A DNA stretch of 64,000 bases from an uncultured Spartobacteria bacterium (GTDB lineage: Bacteria > Verrucomicrobiota > Verrucomicrobiia > Chthoniobacterales > JAATET01), in the NCBI GenBank assembly GCA_938011325.1, contig CALLUD010000024.1, forward strand, positions 100,600 to 164,599, read 5' to 3'. This document shows positions 18,045 through 27,066 of the stretch, in pieces. The translations under genes and the position numbers were made by a program. Positions within the stretch are counted from its first letter, which is position 1. Each line of letters begins with the position of its first letter. Under the pieces are notes generated by a model, which did no database searches, was not told the DNA's origin, and saw only the letters and a program-made list of their open reading frames with translations.

Positions 18045-19628
18045 ATGCTCCCCAGACTGCTCGTCATCGCGCTCGCACTCGCCGCAATCGTCGGCCTGCC
18101 CTTCGCCCTCAAGCCGGAGAGCAACCTGCTCGCGAAAACCGACGACACGCTGGTCATCATCAGCCCGCACAAGGAGTCGATCCGCTACGAGTTCACCCGC
18201 GCGTTCACCGAGCATTACAAGGCGAGGACCGGCCGCTCCGTGCGCATCGACTGGCGCATTGTCGGCGGCACCAGCGAGATCACCCGCTACCTCAATAGCG
18301 AGTTTTTCAACGCCTTCCAGCGCGAATGGATTGCCTCGGGCCGCCCCTGGACCGCCGAGGTCGCCGCCGGGTTCTCCAACCCCTCACTCCCGCCGGACGC
18401 CCCCGCTGCGGCGGTCGAGGCCCGCAAGGCCTTCCTCGCGTCGAACGCCGGAATCGGCATCGACCTGTTTTTTGGCGGCGGCGCGTTCGACTACATCCAG
18501 CAGACGCGCGCGGGCAATCTCGTGAGCTCGGGCGTGATCGAGGCGCACCCGGCTTGGTTCACCGAGTCGAGCATTCCGCAATCCGTCGGCGGCGAGCCAT
18601 TCTACGATCCAGACGGCGCCTGGATCGGCACCTGCCTCTCGAGCTTCGGCATCTGCTACAACACCGATTCGCTCCGGCGGCTCGGCATCACCGAACTCCC
18701 CGCCAGCTGGAGCGATCTCACGAACCCGCGGCTTATTTCCCAGGTCGCCCTCGCCGATCCCACCAAGAGCGGGTCCGCGGCGAAGGCGTTCGAAATGGTC
18801 ATCCAGCAGCAGATGCAGCAGGTCGTCGGGAACGGCGAGGCGACGGACGAGGCACTCGCACGCGGATGGGAGCGCGGCCTCCAGCTGATTCTAAAGACCT
18901 CGGCGAATGCCCGCTATTTCACCGACGACGCCTCGAAGGTGCCGGTGGACGTGGCCTTCGGCGACGCGGCGATTGGCATGTGCATCGACTTCTACGGCCG
19001 CTACCAGAGCGAGATGGTAAAGATCGGCGACAACGCCTCGCGACTCCAATACTTCACGCCCGTGGGCGGCTCCTCGATCGGCGTTGATCCCATCGCCATG
19101 CTGCGGGGAGCGCCGCATCCGGAGCTGGCCCGCGAGTTCATCGAGTTCGTGCTTTCGATCGAAGGGCAGAAACTCTGGGACTTCAAAGTCGGCACGCCGG
19201 GCGGGCCCACGCGTTACGCGCTCCGCCGACTTCCAATTCGCAAGGAACTCTACGAGCCGCAATACCGCCAATTCCTCTCCGACCCCGATGTCCAGCCTTA
19301 CGAGGAAGCTCACGCCTTCACCTATCACGAAGCATGGACGGGACCGCTTTTCTCCGCGCTGCGATTCATCGTTCGCGTCACGTGCCTCGATGCTCACGAC
19401 GAGCAGGTCGCCGCATGGAAGGCACTCATCGCCGCCGGATTTCCGCCCGAGGCCACGAAGACTTTCACCGACATCTCGGCCGTCGATTACCAGACCGCGC
19501 TCACGAAAATCCGCCCGGCACTGAAAGGCTCCACACCGCTCGAGGAGGTCCAGCTCGCGCGAACACTCGGCGACCATTTCCGCAACCAGTATCGCCGCGC
19601 GCAACAACTCGCAAAGGAGGGAAGATGA
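18045..19628 (+). CDS. Extracellular solute-binding protein of the ABC importer
   Basis: Periplasmic binding protein (527 aa) for the transporter encoded on either side. The N-terminal hydrophobic segment (LPRLLVIALALAAIVGLPFAL) is a signal peptide or anchor; no lipobox Cys is seen. FbpA/iron-type sequence features include DTLVIISPHKESI at the mature N terminus, WSDLTNPRLISQVALADPTKS and GVDPIAMLRGAPHPELAREF. It is much longer than classical FbpA (about 340 aa), with an insertion around residues 90-170. Its TGA overlaps the permease ATG (ATGA). Confidence 0.88.
   Translation: MLPRLLVIALALAAIVGLPFALKPESNLLAKTDDTLVIISPHKESIRYEFTRAFTEHYKARTGRSVRIDWRIVGGTSEITRYLNSEFFNAFQREWIASGRPWTAEVAAGFSNPSLPPDAPAAAVEARKAFLASNAGIGIDLFFGGGAFDYIQQTRAGNLVSSGVIEAHPAWFTESSIPQSVGGEPFYDPDGAWIGTCLSSFGICYNTDSLRRLGITELPASWSDLTNPRLISQVALADPTKSGSAAKAFEMVIQQQMQQVVGNGEATDEALARGWERGLQLILKTSANARYFTDDASKVPVDVAFGDAAIGMCIDFYGRYQSEMVKIGDNASRLQYFTPVGGSSIGVDPIAMLRGAPHPELAREFIEFVLSIEGQKLWDFKVGTPGGPTRYALRRLPIRKELYEPQYRQFLSDPDVQPYEEAHAFTYHEAWTGPLFSALRFIVRVTCLDAHDEQVAAWKALIAAGFPPEATKTFTDISAVDYQTALTKIRPALKGSTPLEEVQLARTLGDHFRNQYRRAQQLAKEGR
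19614..19620 (+). promoter_or_regulatory. Strong Shine-Dalgarno before the permease gene
   Basis: AAGGAGG ends 4 bp before the ATG at 19625, inside the end of the binding-protein gene. It fixes the permease start and stands out in a window where most genes lack a recognisable ribosome-binding site. Confidence 0.75.
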
Positions 19629-21319
19629 GCCGTCCGCTTTCCATCTTCATCTTTGCCCTCACGAGCCTCTTCTTCCTGTTTTTCTTTGTCCTTCCGATTT
19701 GGGAAACGCTCGGCGGCGCCTTCCGCGAGCCCGGCGGCGCATTCACCCTCGCCTATCTCATCGAGGTCTTTCGAAATCCCATTTACCTCGAGGGACTCTG
19801 GAACTCGGTGCTGATGGCGCTCTTCAGCACCGCTCTCGCTCTCGCCATTGCACTGCCGCTTGCACTCATCTCGGACCGATGCCTCTTCCCCGGCAGAGGC
19901 CTCTTCAGCGCGCTCATTCTCGTGCCGATGATTCTCCCCCCGTTCGTAGGCGCGATCGGCGTGAAACAAATTCTCGGCCAGGCCGGGGCGCTCAACGCCC
20001 TGCTCGATGCCCTCGGCATTGGCGATCCACACCATCCCATCGACTGGCTCGGCGCCAGTCGGCTCGGCGGCGTCGTGATCATGAACGCCCTGCACCTTTA
20101 CCCGATTCTCTACCTCAACATTGTCGCCGCACTTGCGAACGTCGATCCGGCCATGGAGGAAGCCGCGGAAAACCTCGGCTGCACCGGCTTGCGAAAGTTC
20201 CTCAAGATCACCCTTCCGCTCATCATGCCTGGTCTCTTTGCCGGCGGCACCATCGTGTTCATCTGGGCGTTCACCGAGCTCGGCGTGCCGCTCATGTTTG
20301 ATTATCAGCGCGTGACCTCGGTGCAGATTTTCTCCGGCATCAAGGACATCGGTGGAAATCCCTTCCCGTTCGCGCTCGTGGCCGTGATGCTCATCTCGAC
20401 CGTCCTCCTCTACGCGATCAGCAAGGTCACGCTCGGCCGCGGGAGTCACGCCATGATGGCGAAGGCCACCAGCCAGGGTGGACCGGGGAAGGTTTCCCCG
20501 CCCGCCGGATTTCTCTGCGCCGCGACTTTTGCCCTCGTCACATTCCTTGCCGTGCTGCCGCACATCGGCGTCGTCCTCGTCGCATTTTCAAAAGACTGGT
20601 ATGGCACGATCCTCCCCAGCGGCTGGACGCTCGAGCATTTTCAAGTCGCTCTCGGTCATGACCTCACCCTGCCCTCCATTCGCAACAGCCTGAAATACGC
20701 ATCGCTCGCCACGCTCATCGATCTCGTGCTTGGCGTCTCAATTGCCTACGTCGTCGTGCGCACCCGTCTCGCAGGTCGCGAGATTCTCGATGCGATGTCC
20801 ATGCTGCCACTCGCCGTCCCCGGCCTCGTGCTGGCCTTCGGCTATCTCGCCATGACGCAGGAAGGCAAATTGTTCGCGTTCATGAATCCAGCCATCGATC
20901 CACTGCTCATCCTCGTGATCGCCTACAGCGTGCGCCGGCTCCCCTACGTCGTGCGAAGCGCCGCCGCCGGTTTTCAGCAAACCAGCATCACGCTCGAGGA
21001 AGCCGCGCAGAATCTCGGCTGTCCGCCGCTGCGTTCGTTGCGAAAAATCACACTGCCCCTGATCGGCGCGAATCTCACCGCCGGCGCCCTGCTCGCGTTT
21101 TCGTTCGCGATGCTCGAGGTAAGCGACTCGCTCATCCTCGCGCAAAAGCAGGAGGACTTCCCGATCACGAAAGCCATCTACGAACTCTATCAATTGCTCG
21201 GCGACGGCCGTTTCATCGCGAGCGCGCTGGGCGTCTGGGCGATGGCATTCCTCGCCGTGACGATTCTCGGAGCGAGTCTCGTGCTCGGCAAAAAGCTCGG
21301 CGCGATCTTCCGCGTCTAG
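19625..21319 (+). CDS. Double-length ABC importer permease (FbpB-like)
   Basis: Inner-membrane permease of 564 aa containing two homologous transport units, as in FbpB/iron permeases. The EAA loop occurs twice, as EEAAENLGCTGLRKFLKITLP in the first half and EEAAQNLGCPPLRSLRKITLP in the second (each about 20 residues). About 12 hydrophobic segments are visible. The open frame extends upstream within the binding-protein gene, but the strong Shine-Dalgarno and the ATGA overlap fix ATG 19625. It presumably works as a single polypeptide channel with the preceding ATPase and binding protein. Confidence 0.92.
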   Translation: MSRPLSIFIFALTSLFFLFFFVLPIWETLGGAFREPGGAFTLAYLIEVFRNPIYLEGLWNSVLMALFSTALALAIALPLALISDRCLFPGRGLFSALILVPMILPPFVGAIGVKQILGQAGALNALLDALGIGDPHHPIDWLGASRLGGVVIMNALHLYPILYLNIVAALANVDPAMEEAAENLGCTGLRKFLKITLPLIMPGLFAGGTIVFIWAFTELGVPLMFDYQRVTSVQIFSGIKDIGGNPFPFALVAVMLISTVLLYAISKVTLGRGSHAMMAKATSQGGPGKVSPPAGFLCAATFALVTFLAVLPHIGVVLVAFSKDWYGTILPSGWTLEHFQVALGHDLTLPSIRNSLKYASLATLIDLVLGVSIAYVVVRTRLAGREILDAMSMLPLAVPGLVLAFGYLAMTQEGKLFAFMNPAIDPLLILVIAYSVRRLPYVVRSAAAGFQQTSITLEEAAQNLGCPPLRSLRKITLPLIGANLTAGALLAFSFAMLEVSDSLILAQKQEDFPITKAIYELYQLLGDGRFIASALGVWAMAFLAVTILGASLVLGKKLGAIFRV

Positions 21320-21320
21320 C

Positions 21321-22808
21321 TCACGAAGCCCATTTGACGTTCGGATCGCGAATGATCTCGAGCGCCTCCGCGACGCCCACGCCGTTCCGCGCCCGCCGGA
21401 CCCATTCCGCCTGCGCCAGATCCCAACGGCTCTTCTCCTCCGGCCCGGGCGTGTAATGCTTGTCGTGCGGCACCTTCATGCCGATGAGCATCGAGTAATA
21501 GCCCTCGAGGCCGAACTGATGCAGCCCGGTGATGAGCGTGTGATTTGCCAGCGGACTCGGCCCGTTCTCCCGGAAAAACTCGATCAATGCCTCCGCCGAA
21601 TGCAACGGCGTCGCCTCGCGGCAATGCCGCCAGAACGGCGTGTCCTTCATCGTGTTGAACCGGTAGTGCACCGCGAGGAAATCCCGGATGTCGTGCCACT
21701 CCTTGTCGATGAAACGATTGTAAATCCCCATCACGCTCGGCGTCGGCTCGAAGCGGCATTCCTTCAGGCAGGTGACGAGGTTCCGGGCCTGCGTGCAGAT
21801 CATTCCGATCGCCGTCGCCTCCAGCGGCTCGACAAAGCCCGCGGCGTTGCCGATCGCCACGACATTCCCCACCCATGTGCGCGTGCGGCATCCGGAGCGG
21901 AATTTCACGATGCGCGTCTCGCGAACGTCGGGATTTATCCTCCGAAACTCCGCCTCCGCGTCCTCATCGCTCACGAACGCCGACGAATACACGTAGCCGC
22001 GGTTCACGTGATGCTCGTGATCGATCTGCCAGCACCAGCCGTGGTCCATCGTTTCAGCGATCGTGTAGGGACGGATGACTTCCCCGGGCTTTCGATCGCG
22101 AGGCCCCGCAACCGCGCGGTCGCAAAACAACGTGTCGCCAAAACTGTCGAACGGCTCCTCAAGCGTTTCGCCAATCAGCTTCGCCCGGAACCCGGACGCA
22201 TCGACAAAAAGGTCCGCCTCGACCCGCTCGCCGTCCTCGAGGTTCAGATGCGTGACGCGGTCTCCCTCGCGCCCCACCTGCGTGACCATCCCCTCGGTGA
22301 TCTTCACCCCGTCCTGGAGGCACTGCCATTCGAGAAACTCGACGAACTGCACGTTCTCGATGTGGTAGGCGATCGAGTCAAAGGTGATCTCGGGTTTGCC
22401 GTTCCTGCCCTGCGGAAACGCCTTGTTCCGCTTCATGAGGGCCGAGAGGGGATTGGCGTCGACGAAGTCCGTTTCGCAGTAGAAGGCGTTGTTCCGCACG
22501 AGCCCGGGCTGGAACAGCGTCAGATTCGGCGAGAACGAAAAATGGAAGTCGCCCCGTGGCCCCCAGATCAGGCGCAGTCCCAGTTTCCACGTCGGCTTCG
22601 CCCGCAGATGAAATTCCCGGTGCGGCAGCTTCAGGTAGCTGTGCAAATGCGTCACCACCGACGGAGTGGTGCCTTCGCCAACGCCGATGATTCCGATCTC
22701 CGGACTGCGAATGACCCTCACGTCGAATTGCGGCACCGCCCGCTTGAGCGTCATTGCGGCGATCAAGCCCGCACTTCCGCCACCGAGAACAAGGACTTTC
22801 TGGATCAT
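21321..22808 (-). CDS. Flavin-dependent halogenase-family protein (tryptophan halogenase-like), copy B
   Basis: FAD-binding protein of the tryptophan-7-halogenase (PrnA) superfamily, 495 aa. It has the FAD motif GGGSAG at residues 9-14, IGVGEGTTPSV, a Lys at residue 75 in TWKLGLRLIW matching the catalytic Lys region, and FVEPLEATAIG, which carries the Glu of the active site. The hallmark WxWxIP is changed to WCWQID. It is the second of two tandem paralogues, starting 3 bp after the first stops. Halogenation is not assured: many such proteins have unknown substrates, and no natural-product cluster is adjacent. Confidence 0.82.
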   Translation of the reverse strand: MIQKVLVLGGGSAGLIAAMTLKRAVPQFDVRVIRSPEIGIIGVGEGTTPSVVTHLHSYLKLPHREFHLRAKPTWKLGLRLIWGPRGDFHFSFSPNLTLFQPGLVRNNAFYCETDFVDANPLSALMKRNKAFPQGRNGKPEITFDSIAYHIENVQFVEFLEWQCLQDGVKITEGMVTQVGREGDRVTHLNLEDGERVEADLFVDASGFRAKLIGETLEEPFDSFGDTLFCDRAVAGPRDRKPGEVIRPYTIAETMDHGWCWQIDHEHHVNRGYVYSSAFVSDEDAEAEFRRINPDVRETRIVKFRSGCRTRTWVGNVVAIGNAAGFVEPLEATAIGMICTQARNLVTCLKECRFEPTPSVMGIYNRFIDKEWHDIRDFLAVHYRFNTMKDTPFWRHCREATPLHSAEALIEFFRENGPSPLANHTLITGLHQFGLEGYYSMLIGMKVPHDKHYTPGPEEKSRWDLAQAEWVRRARNGVGVAEALEIIRDPNVKWAS

Positions 22809-22811
22809 GGC

Positions 22812-24314
22812 TTACACGTTGAACCAGGGTGTAGACGGGTTGCGCAGGAGCGCAAGCGCCTGGGCCACTCCAATCCCCGCCTCCGCGCGACGGACGAGAC
22901 CGGCCTTGTATTGCGCCCATATCTGCTGCTCCTGCGGGGTCGGCTCCAGCACGCGCGCATGCGGGACCTTCATGCCCAGCAGCATCGAGTAAAAGCCGTC
23001 GATGCCGAAATAACTGCGCACGGAAACGAGCTCGGTTTTTGGCACGAGGCTCGGGCCATTTTCTTTATAGAATTCGACCAAAGGCTCCGCCGCACCGAGC
23101 GGCGTCTTCTCACGACAATGACGCCAGAACGGCGTATCGCGACGGGTGTTGAAGCGATAATGAACCGCCAGGAAATCCCGCACTTCCCGCCAGATCCCCG
23201 CGACGAACTCATTGTAGAGATGGATCATCGACTCCGTCGGGCGCATGTCGCTCTCCTTTAAACACGTGGCGAGCGTGCGACACTGCGAACAGATCACCGC
23301 AAGCGCCGTCGCTTCGAGCGGTTCGACGAAGCCGCACGCATTGCCCACCGCCACCACGTTGTTGACCCATGCCCGGCGGTAGTGGCCGGAACGAAACTTC
23401 ACGATCCGCGTCTTTTCGACCTTGGGATTCTGCCGGCGAAACTCCGCCTCCGCGTCTTCGTCGGACACAAATGCCGAGCAGTAGACGTAGCCGCGATTGA
23501 CATGACGCTCGTGATCGATCTGCCAGCACCAGCCGTGATCCATCGTCTCCGCCGTCGTGTAGGGGTGAATGACCTCACCCTCCTCGCGCTCCCTCGGTCC
23601 GATCACCGCACGGTCACAAAACAGCACGTCCGAAAAATCGACAAACGGTTCACCGCAGGTTTTGCCAATCAGTCGCGAGTGAAACCCGGACGCATCCACA
23701 AAGAAATCCCCGGAGACTTCCCCGCCACCCTCAATCATGAGGCGCGCGACGCGCCCATTGTGCAGATGCACATCGCTTACGGTTCCATCGCGAAAGCGCA
23801 CCCCGTCCTGCGCGGCGCGCCATTCCAGATAGGCAATCAGGTTCGCGTTCTCGATGTGATACGGCGTCGTGGTGACCGGCAGCACCTTCTTCCCGTCCGC
23901 CGTGGGAGCAAAAACCTTGTCCCGGCGCATGAGGGCCGCGGACAGGTTTGCGTCTGAAAAATCCTTCTCGAAGTAAAAGCCGTTCGAGCGGCGCAACCCG
24001 TCGAGCCTCGCATCGGCCTGAGCCTCGAACGGATAATAGAACTCGTCGCGCGGACCCCACAAAAACCGGATGCCGAGCTTCCAGGTCGGCTTCGCCCGCT
24101 CATAAAACTCCTGGGGCGGAATCCCCAGATACCCATGAAGAAAATTGGGCAGCGCGGGCGTTGATCCTTCTCCGACTCCGAGAGTTCCAATTTCCGGACT
24201 GCGGAGAACGCTAACCTCGTTTTCGGGGAAGGCGCGGCGCAACATGATCGCTGCAAGCAGACCCGCGCTTCCTCCGCCGAGCACTACAAACTTGCGGATG
24301 GGGGTGTCGTTCAT
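22812..24314 (-). CDS. Flavin-dependent halogenase-family protein (tryptophan halogenase-like), copy A
   Basis: Upstream paralogue of the pair, 500 aa. It shares GGGSAG near residue 13, LGVGEGSTPA, a Lys at residue 79 in TWKLGIRFLWG, FVEPLEATALA, and the substituted WCWQID followed by HERHVNRGYVYCSAF. The two copies align over their whole length but are clearly diverged, so the duplication is not recent. A 15-bp palindrome lies 32-46 bp upstream of the start. Both may act as a heteromer or on related substrates; this is inference. The gene has the same orientation as trpD 62 bp upstream. Confidence 0.83.
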   Translation of the reverse strand: MNDTPIRKFVVLGGGSAGLLAAIMLRRAFPENEVSVLRSPEIGTLGVGEGSTPALPNFLHGYLGIPPQEFYERAKPTWKLGIRFLWGPRDEFYYPFEAQADARLDGLRRSNGFYFEKDFSDANLSAALMRRDKVFAPTADGKKVLPVTTTPYHIENANLIAYLEWRAAQDGVRFRDGTVSDVHLHNGRVARLMIEGGGEVSGDFFVDASGFHSRLIGKTCGEPFVDFSDVLFCDRAVIGPREREEGEVIHPYTTAETMDHGWCWQIDHERHVNRGYVYCSAFVSDEDAEAEFRRQNPKVEKTRIVKFRSGHYRRAWVNNVVAVGNACGFVEPLEATALAVICSQCRTLATCLKESDMRPTESMIHLYNEFVAGIWREVRDFLAVHYRFNTRRDTPFWRHCREKTPLGAAEPLVEFYKENGPSLVPKTELVSVRSYFGIDGFYSMLLGMKVPHARVLEPTPQEQQIWAQYKAGLVRRAEAGIGVAQALALLRNPSTPWFNV

Positions 24315-24345
24315 TCAGGCGTGCCGAGTTAATGGCGACGCTTGA

Positions 24346-24360
24346 TTGTCTGCCAGACAA
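24346..24360. promoter_or_regulatory. 15-bp palindrome upstream of the halogenase-like pair
   Basis: TTGTCTG and CAGACAA arms (7 bp each, one central base) lie 32-46 bp upstream of the first halogenase-like gene, in the 62-bp spacer after trpD. The position and symmetry fit an operator for a dimeric repressor. Neither flank has a T tract, so a terminator is less likely. Confidence 0.45.
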
Positions 24361-24376
24361 AATGCAGCGAAACCAG

Positions 24377-25411
24377 CTACAATCGCGCCGCTGCACGCAG
24401 CGCATCAAGGCGCTCCGCGGCCGCACCCGTGTCGAGCGCTTCCCGGGCCATCGCCATGCCGGCGTCCACTCCGTGCGCGACACCGGCCACAACCAGCGCT
24501 CCGGCGGAATTCCACACCACCATGTCCCGAATCGCTGTCGAAGCGCGGCCTCGCAGCAGAGCTTCCAGAAGCGCGGCATTCGTCGCCGCGTCACCCCCGC
24601 GCAACTCGGCCAACTCCGGGCTCGCCACACCGTGATCCCGGGCGTTCAACCGCCGCGTGGAGATCGTGCCCTCCTCGACCGCAGAGATCATCGTCGGGCC
24701 GAGTGTCGACATTTCATCGAGCCCTCCTTGCGGTGTCTCACCATGCACCGCCCACGCCCGCGTCTTGCCGAGTTCGGCAAACACCGCCGCGTAGACATCG
24801 ACCATCGCCGGGGCAAACACGCCGGCAAGCTGGAATGGCGGATGGGCGGGATTCAACAGCGGTCCGAGCTTGTTGAAAATCGTCGGCACCCCCTGCTCCG
24901 CGAGCCGCTTCCGCACGGGCACGACGGCCTTGAACGCCGGATGAAATCGCGGTGCAAACAGGAACACGCACCCGGCATCATCGAGCACCTGCGCCGCTTC
25001 CTGCGGGCCAAGATCGATTCTCACGCCCAGCGCCTCCAGCACATCGGCGCCGCCGCTCTTCGAGGTCACCCCGCGGTTGCCATGCTTTACAACACGCACG
25101 CCACAAGCCGCTGCGACGAACATCACCGCCGTCGAAATGTTGAACAGCCCCAGCTTGTCTCCGCCGGTCCCGCACACGTCCATCACCGGAGCACCGTCAT
25201 GACGAACCTCGACCGGCAAGGCATGCGCGAGCAACGTGCGAACGAACCACGCGATCTCCGCGGCGGTCTCCCCCTTTCGGGTCAGCGCGGCCAGCAATTC
25301 CGAGCGCGATTCCACGCTCTGCGATTCATCCAGCAAAATCGCGCACATCGCCGCCACATCGGGCCCGCTGAGTTCCGCACCGGCACGTAGTTTTTCAAGG
25401 AGATCCGTCAC
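24377..25411 (-). CDS. trpD: Anthranilate phosphoribosyltransferase
   Basis: Second committed step of tryptophan synthesis: anthranilate + PRPP to phosphoribosylanthranilate. At 344 aa it has the PRPP-binding VCGTGGDKLGLFNIST, the KHGNRGVTSKSGGADVLEALG segment (given as KHGNR and SKSGGADVLEALG) and NPAHPPFQLAGVF. Length is normal. It stands apart from other trp genes, beside aroD and a DMT transporter and upstream of the halogenase-like pair. Whether the neighbourhood links tryptophan supply to the halogenase-like proteins is speculative. Confidence 0.95.
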   Translation of the reverse strand: MTDLLEKLRAGAELSGPDVAAMCAILLDESQSVESRSELLAALTRKGETAAEIAWFVRTLLAHALPVEVRHDGAPVMDVCGTGGDKLGLFNISTAVMFVAAACGVRVVKHGNRGVTSKSGGADVLEALGVRIDLGPQEAAQVLDDAGCVFLFAPRFHPAFKAVVPVRKRLAEQGVPTIFNKLGPLLNPAHPPFQLAGVFAPAMVDVYAAVFAELGKTRAWAVHGETPQGGLDEMSTLGPTMISAVEEGTISTRRLNARDHGVASPELAELRGGDAATNAALLEALLRGRASTAIRDMVVWNSAGALVVAGVAHGVDAGMAMAREALDTGAAAERLDALRAAARL

Positions 25412-25432
25412 AAGCGCGGCAGCATTTCAAAA

Positions 25433-26323
25433 TTACAGCAACACCGCAACGACGGCCACGAACACGAGACACGCGCCAGCCATGCGGCGTTGCATCACGG
25501 CGCGATCGGGTGCCGGGGCGGTCGTCTCAAAATGCCGGCTCAGCATCCAGGCCAGCACCACGCCCCAGATGGAGCGCGAGCTGTAAACAATGTTCACCGC
25601 GGTCGCATTCCCCTGCAGGCCCAGCGCCACCGCCATGCCCATCGCCTGCATGGCATAAAACGCGCTCCCGCCGAAAAGCGCACCGGTGCCGGCACCACCG
25701 CGAAAACGGAAAACCTCGAGTCCGCCTGTGGGCACGAAGAGAAGCAGCGAAAGAATCGTCACCGAGCCGAACATCAAAGGAATGAACGCGGTCACGCCGA
25801 GGATCGGCGTCCATCGCTGCACGAACACATCCGTGAGCGCGAAGGCCGCCGCCGCACCGAGCGAACAAAGCGCATCCGCCTCCAGCAGCCGCGGTCCGAG
25901 CGAACGCCACGACGCGCCGGTGACGAGCATTACTCCGACCGTGCTCGCCGCCGCGCCGAGCCACCATTTTGCTTCGATCGCTTCACGAAAAAGAAACGCG
26001 GCGAAGATCGCCGTGAAAAGCACCTTCACACCGAGCAACGGGGTCGCAACCGAGACCTCGCCATGGCGCAGCGCGAGAAACGTGAAGATCTGCCCGACGA
26101 TGAAAAGTCCTCCCGTCACGCAGGGACGCCACGCTTCCGACCAATCCGGTTGATCGGAAAGCAGCCAGAGGCCTTGAAAACAGACGCCCGCGACGAGATT
26201 CGTGAAGAGGTTCACCTGTCGCTGACCGCAGCCGGCATGAATCGCCCGTTTGAGAAACAGCGTCGCGACGACGTAGAGAATCGCGGACGCCGCCGGCAGC
26301 AAAAGCAGAGCTTCGCCCGTCAC
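25433..26323 (-). CDS. EamA/DMT-family transporter
   Basis: Inner-membrane protein of 296 aa with about ten hydrophobic segments arranged as two EamA-type halves, typical of drug/metabolite exporters. The frame is open to 26431, but the N-terminal extension is hydrophilic and antiparallel to aroD coding sense. GTG 26323 overlaps the aroD stop by four bases (GTGA) and begins directly at the first membrane segment, so I use it. The substrate is unknown; amino acids or aromatic metabolites are plausible from aroD and trpD next door. Confidence 0.82.
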   Translation of the reverse strand: MTGEALLLLPAASAILYVVATLFLKRAIHAGCGQRQVNLFTNLVAGVCFQGLWLLSDQPDWSEAWRPCVTGGLFIVGQIFTFLALRHGEVSVATPLLGVKVLFTAIFAAFLFREAIEAKWWLGAAASTVGVMLVTGASWRSLGPRLLEADALCSLGAAAAFALTDVFVQRWTPILGVTAFIPLMFGSVTILSLLLFVPTGGLEVFRFRGGAGTGALFGGSAFYAMQAMGMAVALGLQGNATAVNIVYSSRSIWGVVLAWMLSRHFETTAPAPDRAVMQRRMAGACLVFVAVVAVLL

Positions 26324-27018
26324 GCCGCGCCCTTGCGCAATTCGTTCAACCGGACACGCAGCTCGGTCACCGACCACTGGCCGCGAACATTCGGTCGCTC
26401 GATCCAGCCGTAGTTCAGCACGGAACCGCACGCCGCAGCCATGAGTCGCGACACTTTTCCGTAACGCCCCATTCCCATCAGCGCCGTGGGAATTGGCGGA
26501 CTGTCGAGCAGCGTGAGCAAGGCGCCAAGCTCGGCGGGACTGCGCGGAGTTACCGCAACCTTGAAAACATCCGCACCCGACTGCGCAGCCTTCCGCTGCA
26601 TGGCGAGCAGCGATTTCAACGACGGCGTGCCTTCAAAGTCATGAAAAGACAGAATCACCCGCTTCCCGGCAGCGTGCGCCGCCTCAATGACCGGCAGCAG
26701 CTTCTCCCGCGATGCCAGCTCGACATCCACGGCCTGCACGAATGCCGTGAACGCCGCGAAACGCGAGATGCGCTCGCGATCGCTCAATCCATTTTTCCCG
26801 CCTTCCTTGGGGCTGCGAACCGTCGCAATGACGGGCAATGGCAGCGCCGCAACCAGGTTCGGATCGGGCGCGTCGTGGAACGCGTCGAGGCGGAGCTCCA
26901 GCACGTCGATGCCGTCGCTCGCGAGCCGACGCGCAAGTCGAATCGCATTCGGTGATTCCATCACGCCCACGACATTCACCCGATCAAGCCGCAGCGGTCT
27001 TTTTCTTTGACGCGTCAT
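26320..27018 (-). CDS. aroD: Type I 3-dehydroquinate dehydratase
   Basis: Dehydrates 3-dehydroquinate to 3-dehydroshikimate through a Schiff base in the shikimate pathway. Motifs seen are ELRLD (substrate pocket), the catalytic His in SFHDFEGTP, the Schiff-base Lys in DVFKVAVTP, and ALMGMGRYGKVSR with the substrate-binding Arg. It has 232 residues from ATG 27018 (a TTG precedes it at 27021). It is coupled by overlap to the DMT transporter and divergent from the sugar transferase gene by about 48 bp. Confidence 0.9.
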   Translation of the reverse strand: MTRQRKRPLRLDRVNVVGVMESPNAIRLARRLASDGIDVLELRLDAFHDAPDPNLVAALPLPVIATVRSPKEGGKNGLSDRERISRFAAFTAFVQAVDVELASREKLLPVIEAAHAAGKRVILSFHDFEGTPSLKSLLAMQRKAAQSGADVFKVAVTPRSPAELGALLTLLDSPPIPTALMGMGRYGKVSRLMAAACGSVLNYGWIERPNVRGQWSVTELRVRLNELRKGAA

Positions 27019-27066
27019 CAATGGTAAACTTACTAAGACCGGCTCACCCGGGCCGCTCGCCGTTTT

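Noticed and set aside
21456..23261. Open frame of 601 aa on the plus strand opposite the halogenase-like pair
   Set aside because: It is antisense to both flavoproteins across the boundary, and its repeated halves merely reflect the duplicated genes beneath it.
24377..27018. A natural-product or tryptophan-operon cluster around the halogenase-like genes
   Set aside because: Only trpD and aroD are present; no NRPS, PKS, prenyltransferase or flavin reductase gene is visible, so a dedicated biosynthetic cluster is not supported.
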